Assembly (NCBI RefSeq): GCF_964036635.1
Contig: NZ_OZ038524.1
Coordinates: 1-64,000, forward strand
Reading direction: 5' to 3'
Length of the DNA stretch: 64,000 nucleotides
Source of the DNA: Tenacibaculum dicentrarchi
GTDB lineage: Bacteria > Bacteroidota > Bacteroidia > Flavobacteriales > Flavobacteriaceae
Below the pieces are notes generated by a model. It ran no database searches. It saw nothing but the letters and a program-made list of their open reading frames with translations, and was not told the origin of the DNA. A program made the translations under genes and the position numbers. This document shows positions 8,594 to 19,700 of this stretch, in pieces. Each line of letters starts with the position of its first letter. The stretch's first letter is position 1.

Positions 8594-11500
8594 TTATTTG
8601 TTGCTTTTAGGAAGGCTAAAATACTGTTGTACCTTCTTTTTATAATCAGGTTGCAAAGGTAATGATTGTCTGTTTAATATTTCTGTTTGGTTATAAAACA
8701 ACTTTTTAAACTTTAATTTTTTGATATTTTTGCTATAAAACTCCTTTAAATTAGTGTCAGATTTTCGTTTTTTACCTTTATTTTGTTCAAAAGTAGCTTT
8801 ATCTAATTTCAGTAATTGATAATTTAATTGCTGCATTCTGTCAATATTTTTTTGGGTAAAACCTTTTTCTAAAATGTCGTTTTCTAGCTGTTCCATTTTT
8901 TTTATGGCTTTTTTAGCATTCCCATTTCCGCCTTTTCCATTTTTATTTTGTTGAAGCGCCTTTTCTAATTGCTGTCTTAATTGGGCTTGTTCTTTATAAA
9001 TTTGATATAATTCGTCATTTAGTTTTTCACTTTCGCCGTTACCTTTTTTATTTCCGCCTTCTTTTTTTCCTGATTTATTTCCTTTCTTTTTGCCTCCTTT
9101 TTCATCTTTAGGTTTTCCTCCTTTTTTCATTCCATCTTTCATTTTTTTCATTAATTCGCTTTGCTTTTTAATGATGTCGGGCAGGCTAAAAGATTTTCCT
9201 TTTCCCTTACCTTTTCCTTTGCCAGGTTTCGGGTTTTTCATGGCATCAAGCGCGTTGCTTAGCATATCGGCTAAGGTATTTGCGGCAGTCATAATATAGC
9301 GCTGACTTGTAATACCTTGTCGAAATTTATTATCGGCAAAACTTTCTAAAGATTCATTTAAATTATAATGAGCTAAAGAAAGTTGGTCTTGAATTTTTGA
9401 AGATATTTTAGGATTTTTCATTGATAAAACAAATAAACTATCATCAATATGTTCAAAATAAGTTTTAAGTTGAAATTGCTTTTGTAAATTTTTTCCGAAA
9501 TTAGGATGTGCCGAATTACTTTTTGAAAACATATTCATTAAATCTTCTTGGTTAAAAGAAAACATAATTAAATTTTCTAAAACCTGACGTAAACCTTCCA
9601 TGTTTTCTTCTTCAGATTCGGCACTCATTTGTTGCATTGATTTTTGCATTTTTTGAGACATTTCATCCATTTTATCAGAAGCTTTTTTCTGATTTTTTTT
9701 CGATTCAGATTCGTTTTTCTTTTCTAAATTTTCTTTTGCTTTGTTTAATTCTTTTTGAGCTTGTTTTGCTAAATCTTCCATTTTTGGAATTTCCATTGGA
9801 GATTTTAAATTTTTATTATCTTTTTTAAGTTCGTTTAGCTCTTTTTTAATTTTCTGAAAATCGTTGTTTATCTTTTGTTGTTCTTCTTTTATTTTTTCAA
9901 TATTATTTTTTTCGGAAGCTTTTTTATTAGCTTCTTTAGATGTTTCTTTTTTACTTAAATCTTTTTGTTTTTTTGATAAATCTTTTAAATTATCAGCTAT
10001 TTTTTGCATTTTTTGTTCCATATAAAAACGCTTGGTCATTTCTAAAATACGCTCTAAACTTTTTTCTTGCTGTTTGTTTTGTTCGGCTAATTCTTTAGTT
10101 TTTTTCAGTAAATCTTCTCTATTTAATTTTTCGGCTAACTTTTCAAGTTCGTCTAGTAATTTTTGTTGTTTATCTAATTTTTTAAGCTCTTCAATTCGTT
10201 TTTTTAAGTCTTCTTTCTTTTCTTTTAAGGCTTCATTTTTCTCTTTTTTCTCCGAAAAATTTTCTTTTAAATTATCAGTTTGTCGTTGCATCATTTTTTT
10301 ATATTGATTTTGACGCTTAATTAAACTTTCAATTTTTTTCTGATTATTCCAGTTTACATTTTTCTTATTTTGAAGCTCAAACTGAATTTTTTCTAATGAT
10401 TTTTTATCTTCTTTTTGCTTACTTAAAGACTTTTCTAAATTTTGAATATGATTACGTTGTTCTTGTAAAAGTTCCGTTTCAATTTGATTTTTTGTTTTTT
10501 GTCGATAAGAAAATTTCTGACTTTTAGTTTTTTTACTACCGTTAATAATATCGTTATCAAATACTTGAAAATACATTTCGTAGTTAACTCCTTTTTGTAA
10601 ATTCAAGTTATCAGGAAATTCAAAAAAGAAGGTTTGTAAGGTGTTTTTAGTAAGTTCTATTCTTTTAATTTTTTGATTTTGTTGACTATTGTTTTTATCA
10701 TAATAAACTAATTCTAATTTTTTGAAACCATAATCATCAGAAATTTGCCCTACAAACTGTGCATTTCCACGCGATATACTATCAATATTAGATTTTACAT
10801 TAATTGTCGGATATTCATCTTTAGTAACTCCAATCGAAAATTGTAATTTTTCGTAATCTTTTAAATTTTTATTGGTCGTTGTAATTTGATAATTGAGTGC
10901 CTTTTTTACTTGTTTTTTAAATTGAAATTTATTTTTAGTATCCTTTAAAAAAGCAAAACGTTTGTTCTTTGAAAGTAAATGAACACTATCAGTTTCAGAA
11001 GTTTTAACTGCCCATTTTACAATTGTTCCTTGTGGAACAATTATATTTCCTGTGTTTTTAATGATTTCATTTTTCTTTTTGATATAGTTCGGATAGGTTA
11101 AATGCAATGAAATATTTTGAATCGAAGGCGTATTTATTATCGATATTTTAAAAATATCCGAAGTAATGCCATTTGCACTTGCATAAAAATCAATAGGATT
11201 TTGTACTTGTGTAAAAGTATAAGAAAACAAACCATTTCCTTCATTTTTGAAGAAATATTGTTGTTTATTAAAATGAATCTTCACTTCTTCAGGAACAGTT
11301 TTTCCTGTTATTTGTACGTACACAGTAATGTCTTTTTCTTTAATAACAGTCAAGTTTTTTGAGGTGATATTAAAGTAAAAAGGCGCAGGAGCTTTATAAG
11401 CTACCGAATGATTTACCACTCGATTAAAACTTTCAGATAATTGTTTAGAAGTACCTGTTAAAAAAAATAATCCCCAAATAATTAGCGGAATTAACACATA

Positions 11501-11962
11501 TTTTAAGTAGCGAATATTAGTTTTAAAATCGATTGCTTTGTTAAAAGAAACAGGTTGTATTTCTTCTGATTTTTGATTGATACTAGCTATTAATAAATCA
11601 GATTTAGTATTATTTTGATTTAATTGCAGCAGATTTAATAGTTTATCTTGTATTTCAGGAAAATGACTTCCTATTATTTTTGATGCTTCTTCAAAAGAAA
11701 TTCCTTGTTTTAATCCTATAATTTTAAATATAGGAAAACATATAAAACGTATCAATAAAAATAATTGTACAAAAATAAATAACCAGAATAATAAAGTTCT
11801 TGCATTGGGTTTAAGCCATAAAAAATGCTCTATAAATAGCGTAAATAAAAGGTATATTAAACCTAAAGAAATAAATAAAATGCTTCCTTTTATTAATTCG
11901 CTTGTATAGTATTTTTTACTAAACAGCTGTAATTTTTGTTCTATTGTATTAAAGTTTGCCAT
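8594..11962 (-). CDS. Large membrane-anchored coiled-coil protein, DUF4175 family
   Basis: The 1122-residue protein has two N-terminal membrane helices (about 26-44 and 56-75) and a third at about 152-170. A beta-rich extracytoplasmic region follows (about 185-480), then a very long Lys/Glu/Gln-rich coiled coil (about 490-790) and a Gly/Lys low-complexity stretch (about 910-990) before the C-terminal end. This is the DUF4175 architecture found next to ybeY and mnmG in Flavobacteriia. Function is unknown; the topology suggests an envelope-spanning structural protein. Apparent open frames on the opposite strand inside it are only by-products of its biased codons. Confidence 0.85.
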   Translation of the reverse strand: MANFNTIEQKLQLFSKKYYTSELIKGSILFISLGLIYLLFTLFIEHFLWLKPNARTLLFWLFIFVQLFLLIRFICFPIFKIIGLKQGISFEEASKIIGSHFPEIQDKLLNLLQLNQNNTKSDLLIASINQKSEEIQPVSFNKAIDFKTNIRYLKYVLIPLIIWGLFFLTGTSKQLSESFNRVVNHSVAYKAPAPFYFNITSKNLTVIKEKDITVYVQITGKTVPEEVKIHFNKQQYFFKNEGNGLFSYTFTQVQNPIDFYASANGITSDIFKISIINTPSIQNISLHLTYPNYIKKKNEIIKNTGNIIVPQGTIVKWAVKTSETDSVHLLSKNKRFAFLKDTKNKFQFKKQVKKALNYQITTTNKNLKDYEKLQFSIGVTKDEYPTINVKSNIDSISRGNAQFVGQISDDYGFKKLELVYYDKNNSQQNQKIKRIELTKNTLQTFFFEFPDNLNLQKGVNYEMYFQVFDNDIINGSKKTKSQKFSYRQKTKNQIETELLQEQRNHIQNLEKSLSKQKEDKKSLEKIQFELQNKKNVNWNNQKKIESLIKRQNQYKKMMQRQTDNLKENFSEKKEKNEALKEKKEDLKKRIEELKKLDKQQKLLDELEKLAEKLNREDLLKKTKELAEQNKQQEKSLERILEMTKRFYMEQKMQKIADNLKDLSKKQKDLSKKETSKEANKKASEKNNIEKIKEEQQKINNDFQKIKKELNELKKDNKNLKSPMEIPKMEDLAKQAQKELNKAKENLEKKNESESKKNQKKASDKMDEMSQKMQKSMQQMSAESEEENMEGLRQVLENLIMFSFNQEDLMNMFSKSNSAHPNFGKNLQKQFQLKTYFEHIDDSLFVLSMKNPKISSKIQDQLSLAHYNLNESLESFADNKFRQGITSQRYIMTAANTLADMLSNALDAMKNPKPGKGKGKGKGKSFSLPDIIKKQSELMKKMKDGMKKGGKPKDEKGGKKKGNKSGKKEGGNKKGNGESEKLNDELYQIYKEQAQLRQQLEKALQQNKNGKGGNGNAKKAIKKMEQLENDILEKGFTQKNIDRMQQLNYQLLKLDKATFEQNKGKKRKSDTNLKEFYSKNIKKLKFKKLFYNQTEILNRQSLPLQPDYKKKVQQYFSLPKSNK

Positions 11963-12070
11963 ATTATTGAATACATAGTGTTATGTAAAAAACAGAACAT
12001 CTATAAACGAATTTTAAATTACGTGTTTTTTTCTGTATTTTAGACAAAAATTTTATTTAAAAAAAAATAT

Positions 12071-12427
12071 ATGAAAAAATTAATGATTTTAGCTGTAGTA
12101 GCTGTAGTATCTATTTCTTGTAAAACAAGTAGGTATTTAGGAGATATAGGACAACACAATCAAACTCAAGTTGTTTTAAATCAAGCTAATTTTAAGTGTT
12201 TAGGGTCTTTTTCAGGAGAATCTTATTCAAAAAAGAAAAAATTTAATTTTAAAAATAATGAAGGTGCATTAGTACAAGCAAAACTTAATTTAATTGAAAA
12301 TGCAAAAAATGCAGGAGTAGAATTAACAGGAAGTAGAGCTTTGATAAATATAACTACTGATATTATAGAACATGATACAAAAGTCCTTACAAGAGTAACT
12401 GCAGAGATTATTGAGTTTACAAAATAA
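12071..12427 (+). CDS. Small lipoprotein of unknown function
   Basis: The 118-residue protein has a lipoprotein signal with lipobox SIS-C17. The mature part has a mixed alpha/beta pattern with one invariant-looking helix (ALVQAKLNLIENAKNAGVEL) and the strand VLTRVTAEIIEF at the end. I do not recognise the family; the fold pattern resembles small envelope-associated YbjQ-like or DUF4156-like proteins, but this is weak. It is divergent from the DUF4175 gene and closed by its own terminator. Confidence 0.75.
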   Translation: MKKLMILAVVAVVSISCKTSRYLGDIGQHNQTQVVLNQANFKCLGSFSGESYSKKKKFNFKNNEGALVQAKLNLIENAKNAGVELTGSRALINITTDIIEHDTKVLTRVTAEIIEFTK

Positions 12428-12444
12428 TTTTTTAAAAAAATTAG

Positions 12445-12479
12445 AAAAAAGAGATAATTAATAAAGTTATCTCTTTTTG
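12445..12479 (+). terminator. Rho-independent terminator after the lipoprotein gene
   Basis: Stem GAGATAA (12451-12457) pairs with 12467-12473, followed by TTTTT. Confidence 0.8.
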
Positions 12480-12534
12480 TATTTTATTTTCTAACTAAAG
12501 ATACACTATTTTATAATAAAATTAGATTATCAAC

Positions 12535-12542
12535 TATATTTG
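12535..12542 (+). promoter_or_regulatory. -7 box of gltX promoter
   Basis: TATATTTG is a perfect TAnnTTTG match 20 bases before the gltX start. No good TTG lies at the -33 distance. Confidence 0.65.
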
Positions 12543-12562
12543 TAGCTTCAAATCAACAAAAA

Positions 12563-14080
12563 ATGACTGATAACGTAAGAGTACGCTTTGCTCCTAGCCC
12601 AACAGGACCTTTACATATTGGTGGTGTAAGAACTGCTTTATTTAACTATTTATTCGCTAAAAAATATAACGGAACTTTTGTGTTACGTATTGAAGATACT
12701 GACCAAACTCGTTATGTTAAAAATGCCGAACAATATATAGTTGATGCTTTAGAATGGTGTAATATACCTTTTGATGAAGGACCAAATAATAATGAAAAAT
12801 TCGGACCTTACCGTCAGTCAGAACGTAAAGAACTATATAAAGAATATGCCGATATTTTATTAAAAAATGGTTGGGCTTATTATGCGTTTGATACTGATGA
12901 AGAGTTAGATGCACATCGTAAAAACCATGAAGAAAACGGAAAAACGTTTACTTATAATTGGCATAATCGTGAGAAATTAAACAGTTCATTAGCACTTTCA
13001 TCTGAAGAAGTTGAAGCTAAATTAGCTGCGGGCGATAAATATGTTGTTCGTTTTAAAACGCCACAAGATGAAACCTTGATTTTAGAAGATGAAATCCGTG
13101 GAAAAATTAAAATTGATACCAATGTTTTAGATGATAAGGTATTGTTTAAATCGGATGGAATGCCAACCTATCATTTAGCAAATATTGTTGATGACCATTT
13201 AATGGAAATTTCGCACGTTATTCGTGGTGAAGAATGGTTACCATCAATGGCATTACATATTTTATTATATCGTGCTTTTGATTGGAAAGCTCCAAAATTT
13301 GCACATTTACCTTTAATTTTAAAACCTGTAGGAAAAGGAAAATTAAGTAAACGTGATGGTGATAAATTAGGATTTCCTGTATTTCCATTAGAATATACCA
13401 ATGAACAAACTGCTGATATTTCAAGAGGATATAAAGAAGACGGTTATTTTAACGATGCTTTTATAAATATGTTAGCTTTATTAGGATGGAATCCTGGTAC
13501 GGAGCAAGAAATTTTTTCATTAGAAGAATTAGTTGAAGCTTTTGATTTAAGTAGAGTTAGTAAATCAGGAGCGAAATTTAGTCCAGACAAAACAAAGTGG
13601 TTTAATCAGCAATATTTACAGACAAAATCTGATGAAGAATTAACCGCTTTATATATTCCTATTCTTGAAGAAAAAGGAATTACTGCGGATGAAAATTTCA
13701 CTCAAAAAATAGTATCATTAATAAAAGAGCGTGCTACGTTTGTTGCTGATTTTTGGGAATTATCCAATTTTTTCTTTGAAAATCCATCAGCATATGATGA
13801 AAAAGCAGCCAAAAAACAATGGAAAGAAACTACTAGCGAATTAATGCAAGAATTAATTACCGTAATTTCTAGCATTGAAGATTTTACCATAGAAAACGCT
13901 CAAACTGAAATTAAAGGATGGATAACATCAAAAGAAATTGGTTTTGGTAAAGTAATGCAACCGCTTCGTTTAAGTTTAGTAGGTAAATTAGCAGGTCCTG
14001 ATTTATTTGATATCATGACAATGATTGGAAAAGAAAATACGATTGCAAGAATTAAAAATGCCATCGAAAAGTTATCATAA
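12563..14080 (+). CDS. gltX: Glutamate--tRNA ligase
   Basis: The 505-residue class I aminoacyl-tRNA synthetase has the HIGH-type signature in APSPTGPLHIGGVRTALFNY (about 9-28) and the KMSKS-type signature KLSKR at 260-264. The C-terminal half is the all-helical anticodon-binding domain typical of bacterial GluRS. It charges tRNA-Glu with glutamate using ATP. The start gives the expected MTDNVRVRFAPSPTG beginning. It has its own promoter and ends at a strong shared terminator. Confidence 0.98.
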   Translation: MTDNVRVRFAPSPTGPLHIGGVRTALFNYLFAKKYNGTFVLRIEDTDQTRYVKNAEQYIVDALEWCNIPFDEGPNNNEKFGPYRQSERKELYKEYADILLKNGWAYYAFDTDEELDAHRKNHEENGKTFTYNWHNREKLNSSLALSSEEVEAKLAAGDKYVVRFKTPQDETLILEDEIRGKIKIDTNVLDDKVLFKSDGMPTYHLANIVDDHLMEISHVIRGEEWLPSMALHILLYRAFDWKAPKFAHLPLILKPVGKGKLSKRDGDKLGFPVFPLEYTNEQTADISRGYKEDGYFNDAFINMLALLGWNPGTEQEIFSLEELVEAFDLSRVSKSGAKFSPDKTKWFNQQYLQTKSDEELTALYIPILEEKGITADENFTQKIVSLIKERATFVADFWELSNFFFENPSAYDEKAAKKQWKETTSELMQELITVISSIEDFTIENAQTEIKGWITSKEIGFGKVMQPLRLSLVGKLAGPDLFDIMTMIGKENTIARIKNAIEKLS

Positions 14081-14098
14081 TAAGATAATAAATATAAA

Positions 14099-14126
14099 AC
14101 GCCACTTTATAAAGTGGCGTTTTTTA
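14099..14126. terminator. Bidirectional terminator gltX / barrel protein
   Basis: A perfect 22-bp palindrome at 14099-14120 (ACGCCACTTTA and its complement) is flanked by an A-run and a T-run between convergent genes. Confidence 0.92.
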
Positions 14127-14141
14127 GTATAAAAATAGTTA

Positions 14142-14735
14142 TTAATATTTATTATAATAACAATCAGGTCTTGATTGTGACCCATTACGATTACGGTTAT
14201 TAGCGTTCCAATTAAGGTTAAACACAACCGATAAAGTAGTTTGAATATGCGAACGCATACTTTGATAACTATCAAAAGAATGCTTGTAATATAGTTGCGG
14301 ATTTAAACCAATTCTGTCGGTAAACCAATAAATACCACCCGCTCCAATATTTAAGGTAGGAGTTGCTTTTAATTCAGAGTCAACAATACTTCCACCTGTA
14401 AAAATATAGGGGCTAAATTTATCGAAAATTGCATTAAAATTATAACGTAATGAAGCATCCATAGAAAAATAACGAACTTCATTTTCCATAAAACCCACAT
14501 TGTCAATCGTATTTACTGACATCGCTCCATTAACTGATAAACGTTTACTAATTGGCACGGTTAAATTAAGTACTGGTACTTGAAACATATTGGTATCACC
14601 AATAAAAGCGGCATTCGATTCATTAAAATGTGTAATACCCATACCAATACCTATTTGCCATGAATCATTTAAATTTTGTGAACATAAATTGATTGAAAAA
14701 CCAAGGAGTACAGTAAGTATAACTTTATTTATCAT
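14142..14735 (-). CDS. Small outer-membrane beta-barrel protein
   Basis: The 197-residue protein has a signal peptide (about 1-19, ending SINLCSQ) followed by alternating amphipathic strands with aromatic girdles (SVNGAMSVNTID, FSPYIFTGGSIV, LNPQLYYKHSF). These fit an eight-stranded OmpA/OmpW-like barrel. The mature C-terminus is unusual: instead of ending in an aromatic residue of the last strand it carries an Asn/Arg-rich tail (about 176-197). Ligand and role are unknown. It sits downstream of the terB-like gene on the same strand with a 44-base gap. Confidence 0.65.
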   Translation of the reverse strand: MINKVILTVLLGFSINLCSQNLNDSWQIGIGMGITHFNESNAAFIGDTNMFQVPVLNLTVPISKRLSVNGAMSVNTIDNVGFMENEVRYFSMDASLRYNFNAIFDKFSPYIFTGGSIVDSELKATPTLNIGAGGIYWFTDRIGLNPQLYYKHSFDSYQSMRSHIQTTLSVVFNLNWNANNRNRNGSQSRPDCYYNKY

Positions 14736-14779
14736 TTAAAGAGGGGTTGTTTTGAAAAAATTATTAATTATAATATCAT

Positions 14780-15214
14780 TTAAATAGTATTTACTTTTTT
14801 AATAGCAGTTGTAAAATCTTCTAAATCATTATCATTATTTATTAAATGAATTGCTTCATCACAAACCTTTTCTACGTTATCGGTAGGAAATTGTAAGGCA
14901 ACAGCAATCTTTTGCATAAGAGTTACTTCTTTTTTATCTACATGCTCATCAGCAAAAACCATTTTGGTTAAACGATATAAACGCTCAATACGCTCGTCAT
15001 AACTCACAGGAGGGTTTACAGGATATTTTTCAGGACTTTTTAAAACTGCCGTATATTCTGTTTGGTCAATGTTTAATTTTTTTGCAACTCTTTCTAATAA
15101 TTGTTGTTCTTTTTCTGAAATAGTGCCATCAGTTTTTGCAATTTTTACAACACTTGCAAAGTGTCCTATTTCTTGTTTGTGTTTTCCTGTAGAATATAAA
15201 TCTGATATTGACAT
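14780..15214 (-). CDS. TerB family protein
   Basis: The 144-residue protein matches the TerB tellurite-resistance-like helical domain: HFASVVKIAKTDGTISEKEQQLLERVAKKL (about 18-47) and a second acidic repeat MVFADEHVDKKEVTLMQKIA (about 91-110). The paired acidic loops (KTDGTIS, ADEHVDK) are the metal-binding sites of the family. Stand-alone TerB proteins are widespread and not proof of tellurite resistance; other ter genes are absent here. A near-match to the -7 box (CATCTTTG) lies upstream. Confidence 0.85.
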   Translation of the reverse strand: MSISDLYSTGKHKQEIGHFASVVKIAKTDGTISEKEQQLLERVAKKLNIDQTEYTAVLKSPEKYPVNPPVSYDERIERLYRLTKMVFADEHVDKKEVTLMQKIAVALQFPTDNVEKVCDEAIHLINNDNDLEDFTTAIKKVNTI

Positions 15215-15468
15215 TTTTTTATTTTTTAATAATTAAAATTAAGTATTCATTATTTAGGATACAAAGATGAAAAAAAAGTCACGAAAAACAATTTATGAAA
15301 CTCAAGAAATATACGAATATTTTTCTGTTATTTTTTGTAAAATAATCTTTTTTTGATAAAATATTAAGATATAACTGATATCTACTTTTATTTTTTCAGA
15401 TAAATTATAAAGTAACGTATTTTTACCTATTGACAAGATATAAAATATAATCGTTAAACATCAATAAA

Positions 15469-16671
15469 ATGAAAATACTTCATACTGCCGATTGGCATTT
15501 AGGACATCGATTACACGAACAATCGCAATTAGCAGAGCAAACATTATTTTTAAATTGGATAGAAAATTATATTATTGATGAAAAAATAGATTTGCTTTTA
15601 ATTTCAGGAGATGTTTTTGATACCGGTTCGCCCTCAAATCAAAGTTTAGCGATGTATTATAATTTTTTGGTAAAACTTCAAAAAACTTCCTGTAAAAATA
15701 TCATTATTACAGGCGGAAATCATGATTCACCAGGAACTTTAAACGCTCCTAAAGAATTATTAAATGCCTTATCGATAAAAGTAGTTGGTAAAGCCACCGA
15801 AAATAGTGCGGATGAGGTTTTTGAAATAACTATAAATAATGAAAAAGTAATTATTGGAGCTGTTCCGTATTTACGTGATGGCGATATCAGGCGTGCCGTA
15901 GCTGGTGAATCGTTTGATGATTTAACCGATAAATATAAAAAAGCTTTAATCAATCATTATCAAGAAATAGCTATTGAATGTGAAAAAATAAATACCAGCA
16001 ATGCACCCGTTATTGCCATGGGACATTTATTTGCTACGGGCGGTTCGGTTTCTGACAGCGAACAAAATATTTATGTAGGAACGCTGGGGCATATCGGTGC
16101 CGAAGATTTTCCAACGTATTTTGATTATGTAGCTTTAGGACATTTACACAGACCGCAAATAGTTGGCGAAAATGATAAAATTAGATATTCAGGTTCTCCA
16201 AATATTTTAAGTTTTAGTGAACTTAATTATGATAAAAAAATTATTGTTTTAGAAGTATCAGCAAATAAAATCACCAATATTGAAGATATTATCATTCCTA
16301 ATTTTAGAGAATTTTACAAACTAAAAGGAAGTATGGAAGATTGTATCGCTAAATTTCCGAGTATCATTTCCAATTCGTATCAATTAAAACCTTGGATAGA
16401 AATTGTTTTAGATGAAGATAATACCATACAAACTGATGAATTAAAAATAGCTTCCGAATCATACGATTTTGAAATATTAAAAATCAGCTTAAAAAATCAA
16501 CGAAAAATAAAAGGAATTGAAGAATTATTAGCAGATGCAACCTCCATAAAAGAATTAGTTCCTACCGAAGTTTTTAAATTAAAGTGTGAAGAAATGGATT
16601 TTGATTTAGAAGAAAATCAGCAAGTTTGGGATGCTTTTAATGAAGTTTTACAAGCAGTTAAAAAACAATAA
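15469..16671 (+). CDS. sbcD: Exonuclease SbcCD subunit D
   Basis: The 400-residue Mre11-type nuclease shows all metallophosphoesterase motifs: D8 and H10 in HTADWHLGH, GDVFD at 47-51, GNHD at 83-86, and the later GHLFATG and GHLHRPQ histidine motifs. A C-terminal capping domain follows. With SbcC it opens hairpins and degrades blocked DNA ends. It lies 31 bases before sbcC in a clear operon. The upstream region is a 254-base divergent gap shared with the TerB gene and holds no perfect TAnnTTTG box. Confidence 0.97.
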   Translation: MKILHTADWHLGHRLHEQSQLAEQTLFLNWIENYIIDEKIDLLLISGDVFDTGSPSNQSLAMYYNFLVKLQKTSCKNIIITGGNHDSPGTLNAPKELLNALSIKVVGKATENSADEVFEITINNEKVIIGAVPYLRDGDIRRAVAGESFDDLTDKYKKALINHYQEIAIECEKINTSNAPVIAMGHLFATGGSVSDSEQNIYVGTLGHIGAEDFPTYFDYVALGHLHRPQIVGENDKIRYSGSPNILSFSELNYDKKIIVLEVSANKITNIEDIIIPNFREFYKLKGSMEDCIAKFPSIISNSYQLKPWIEIVLDEDNTIQTDELKIASESYDFEILKISLKNQRKIKGIEELLADATSIKELVPTEVFKLKCEEMDFDLEENQQVWDAFNEVLQAVKKQ

Positions 16672-16702
16672 TAATTCAAAAAAAAATCAATAAAAATTTG
16701 TT

Positions 16703-19700
16703 ATGAAAATTTTAAAGATAACATTACAAAATATAAACTCCTTAAAATCAGAAACTCCAATTGTTATCGATTTTGAAAATGAAAACTTTAAAGATGTTGG
16801 TTTATACGCTATAACAGGAGTTACAGGAGCAGGAAAAACGACAATTTTAGATGCAATTACAATTGCTTTGTATCATAATATTCCTCGTTTTAAAGGAACA
16901 AAAGGAACTTTAATTGATGTTGTTAGTCATGGTGCAAATGATGCTTTTACTAGTGTTACTTTCGAAAATAATAATTTTATTTATGAAGGATATTGGGGCA
17001 TACGATTAGCAAATAAAGCAGGAGTTCTTTTAAAAAATCCTATTGAAACAGTTAGTTTAAAAAATTTATCTACCGAGAAAATAATAGCAAATCAGAAAAG
17101 AAAATATATTGAAGAAGTTGAAAAAGTAACGCAATTAGATTACAATCAATTTTTACGATCTGTACTCTTAGCTCAAGGTGAATTCGCATCTTTTTTATCA
17201 GCAAAAGGTCCTGAAAAAGGAAAATTATTAGAGCAAATTACTGGCGAACAAATCTATAAAAAAATAGGTGAAGAAATTTTAAATAGAAAATCATCCGAAG
17301 AAAAAAAATTAGCTATAATTAAAGGTAAAATAAATGCTGATGATATTTTATCAAAAGAAGAAAAAGAAGAATTATCACAAAAATCAGCAATTTTATCAAC
17401 CGATATTGCTAAAAATGAACAAGAAATAGTAAAAATTGCAGCTGTTATCAATTGGTATATAAATTATCAAAAATTACTTGATAAAGATGTAACTCTGGAA
17501 AAAGAAACTCAAAAACTATCTCTTTTTGTTGATGATTATAAACAAGAATTAAGCTTATTATCTTTAGATGAAAAAGCATCTCCTTTTATAGAATTGATTC
17601 AAAATTTTAAAAGAAATGATAAAAATATTTTTGATAAAAAGAATCAAGTTGAAAAAATAGAAAAGGAATTAAAAGAGCTTATACCTAAAATTAAAAATTT
17701 AGAAAATCAAGTTAAAAATGAAACAATAGCTTTAGAAAATACAGATAAAGAATTTAAAATTTGGTTGCCAAAATTTAATGAAATTACAAACTTAGATGCT
17801 CAGTTAAAAAATGAAATTGATATTACTTTTCAATCATCTAAAAAATTAAATGAGTTAAAAGAAGAAATTACAAAGTTTAAAAATAAAGAAAATAAGCTAC
17901 AATCAGATTTAGATAAAATAAAAGGAAATATTAAAATTGATGAAAATAAATTACATCAAAATAAATTTTTATTAGAAGTTAAAAATCATATTTCTAGTTG
18001 GAATTCAGAGTTAATTACTTTAAAAGCACATAAAAAAACTTTAAAAGAAAATGCTTTTTTTATTGATGGAAAAAATGAAGAAGTAAAAAAAATAAAGACA
18101 TCTTTAAAAGAAAAAACTGATTATTTATCTAAAGAAAATATCGAAATTGAAAAGTTTGAAAAAGAAATTTTAGTTATAAAAACAAAGTTATCAAAAAATA
18201 AAATTGCTGATTTATTAGCAAATCAAAAAACACTTTCTACATCAGAGAATAATTGGAAAGAACTTAAAAATTTATCTGAAGAAATTCTGAAAAATGAGAA
18301 AGAACAATCTGAAAAAACAACTCAAAAAGCAAATTTATCAACTGAATTAATCAATTGTAAAGAAAAAATTGAAAGTCTTAAAACTGATATTTCAAAACAA
18401 GAAATATCAGTTAAAGATGCTGAAAAAATTCTGAATTTAGAAAAAAGTATCGCTAATTACGAGGCCGACCGTAAAAAATTAAAAAAAGGTGAACCTTGTG
18501 GTTTATGTGGTTCAGAAGAACATCCGTTTGCAGAAAAGTTGGAAGTTGTTGGCGTTTCAGAATCTGAAAAAATATTTATCGAAAGAAAAAATATTTTAAA
18601 AAATTTAGAAGAATCAAAAGTAGCTTTAAAGATAAAAGAAACAGCATTAAATATAAATACTGAAGCTTTACAAACTCAAATAAATTCAATTTTAGAAGTT
18701 GTAAAAAAACTGAAATTAAAATCAAAAACTTTAAATATTGATTGTGATTTAACAAATATTTCTAAAATTGATTTTGAATTAAATTCAATCTCAGAAAAAC
18801 TAAAAATACTTGCTGATAATTTAAAAAATACGCAACAATTACAAATTGATAAAGACAGTTTATCTAAAAAAATTGAATCAAAGAAAAACGAAATAAATAC
18901 ACTTAAAACAGAAGTTGTAAGACTCACAGAGAAAAATAAAAATGCAACCGAAGAAATAATATCTAAAGAAAAGATAACGGATGATTTAAGGAGTATTTGT
19001 AACAACTTAAAAAATACTTTAAAAACGAATTTGGCTGAATTTAAGTACGAATTACCAACTATAAATCAGGCTGATTTATTTATCGAAAATATTGAGAAAT
19101 CTGTTACTAAATACTTAAAAATTCAACAAAATTTAGAAGCTTTAAAATCCGAAGAGAAAGTAAATAATCTTGATTTAGAAAATACTAAAAAACAAGTAGG
19201 AAATTATATAAAAACTCAAAATGAGTTTCTTCAAAAAAAATCAGCATCTGAAAATAATACGAAGCTTTTAAAAGAAAAACGAAATAGTATTTTACCTCTT
19301 GAAATGAGCATAGAAAAAAAGCGTGAAAATTTACAATTAAGATGTAAAGAAGCGTCAATAAAACTAGAAGAAAGTAAAAAGTATTTACAGAAATTATCAG
19401 AAGATAAATCAGCAAAAGAAGCGTTAAAAGTTAAAAATAATCAAGATTTTAAGGTTTTATCCGAAGAAATAAAAAGCTTAGAAATTGATTTTAAGAATCA
19501 ACTAAAAAATAGTGATTTTGAGTCGAAAGAAGCAATTGAAAATGCTTTGCTATCAAAAGAAATTAAAGAAAAATATATTCGAAATAAAGAAGAAATCAAC
19601 AAAAAACAAGTTGAATTAAAAACGTTAAAAGAAGAGAATATAAAAGCAAAAGAATCTTTAAATAACCATAAAAACTTTGAAATTTCAGAGGAAGATAGCA

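Noticed and set aside
9090..10307. Plus-strand open frames inside the DUF4175 gene
   Set aside because: They are antisense shadows of Lys/Glu-rich coiled-coil codons, with Phe/Ser-rich products and no homology pattern.
14780..15214. Tellurite-resistance island
   Set aside because: Only a lone TerB-like gene is present, and such genes are common without other ter genes.
15430..15452. Sigma70-like TTGACA and TATAAT-type boxes before sbcD
   Set aside because: Bacteroidota use TTG/TAnnTTTG promoters, and AT-rich gaps produce such strings by chance.
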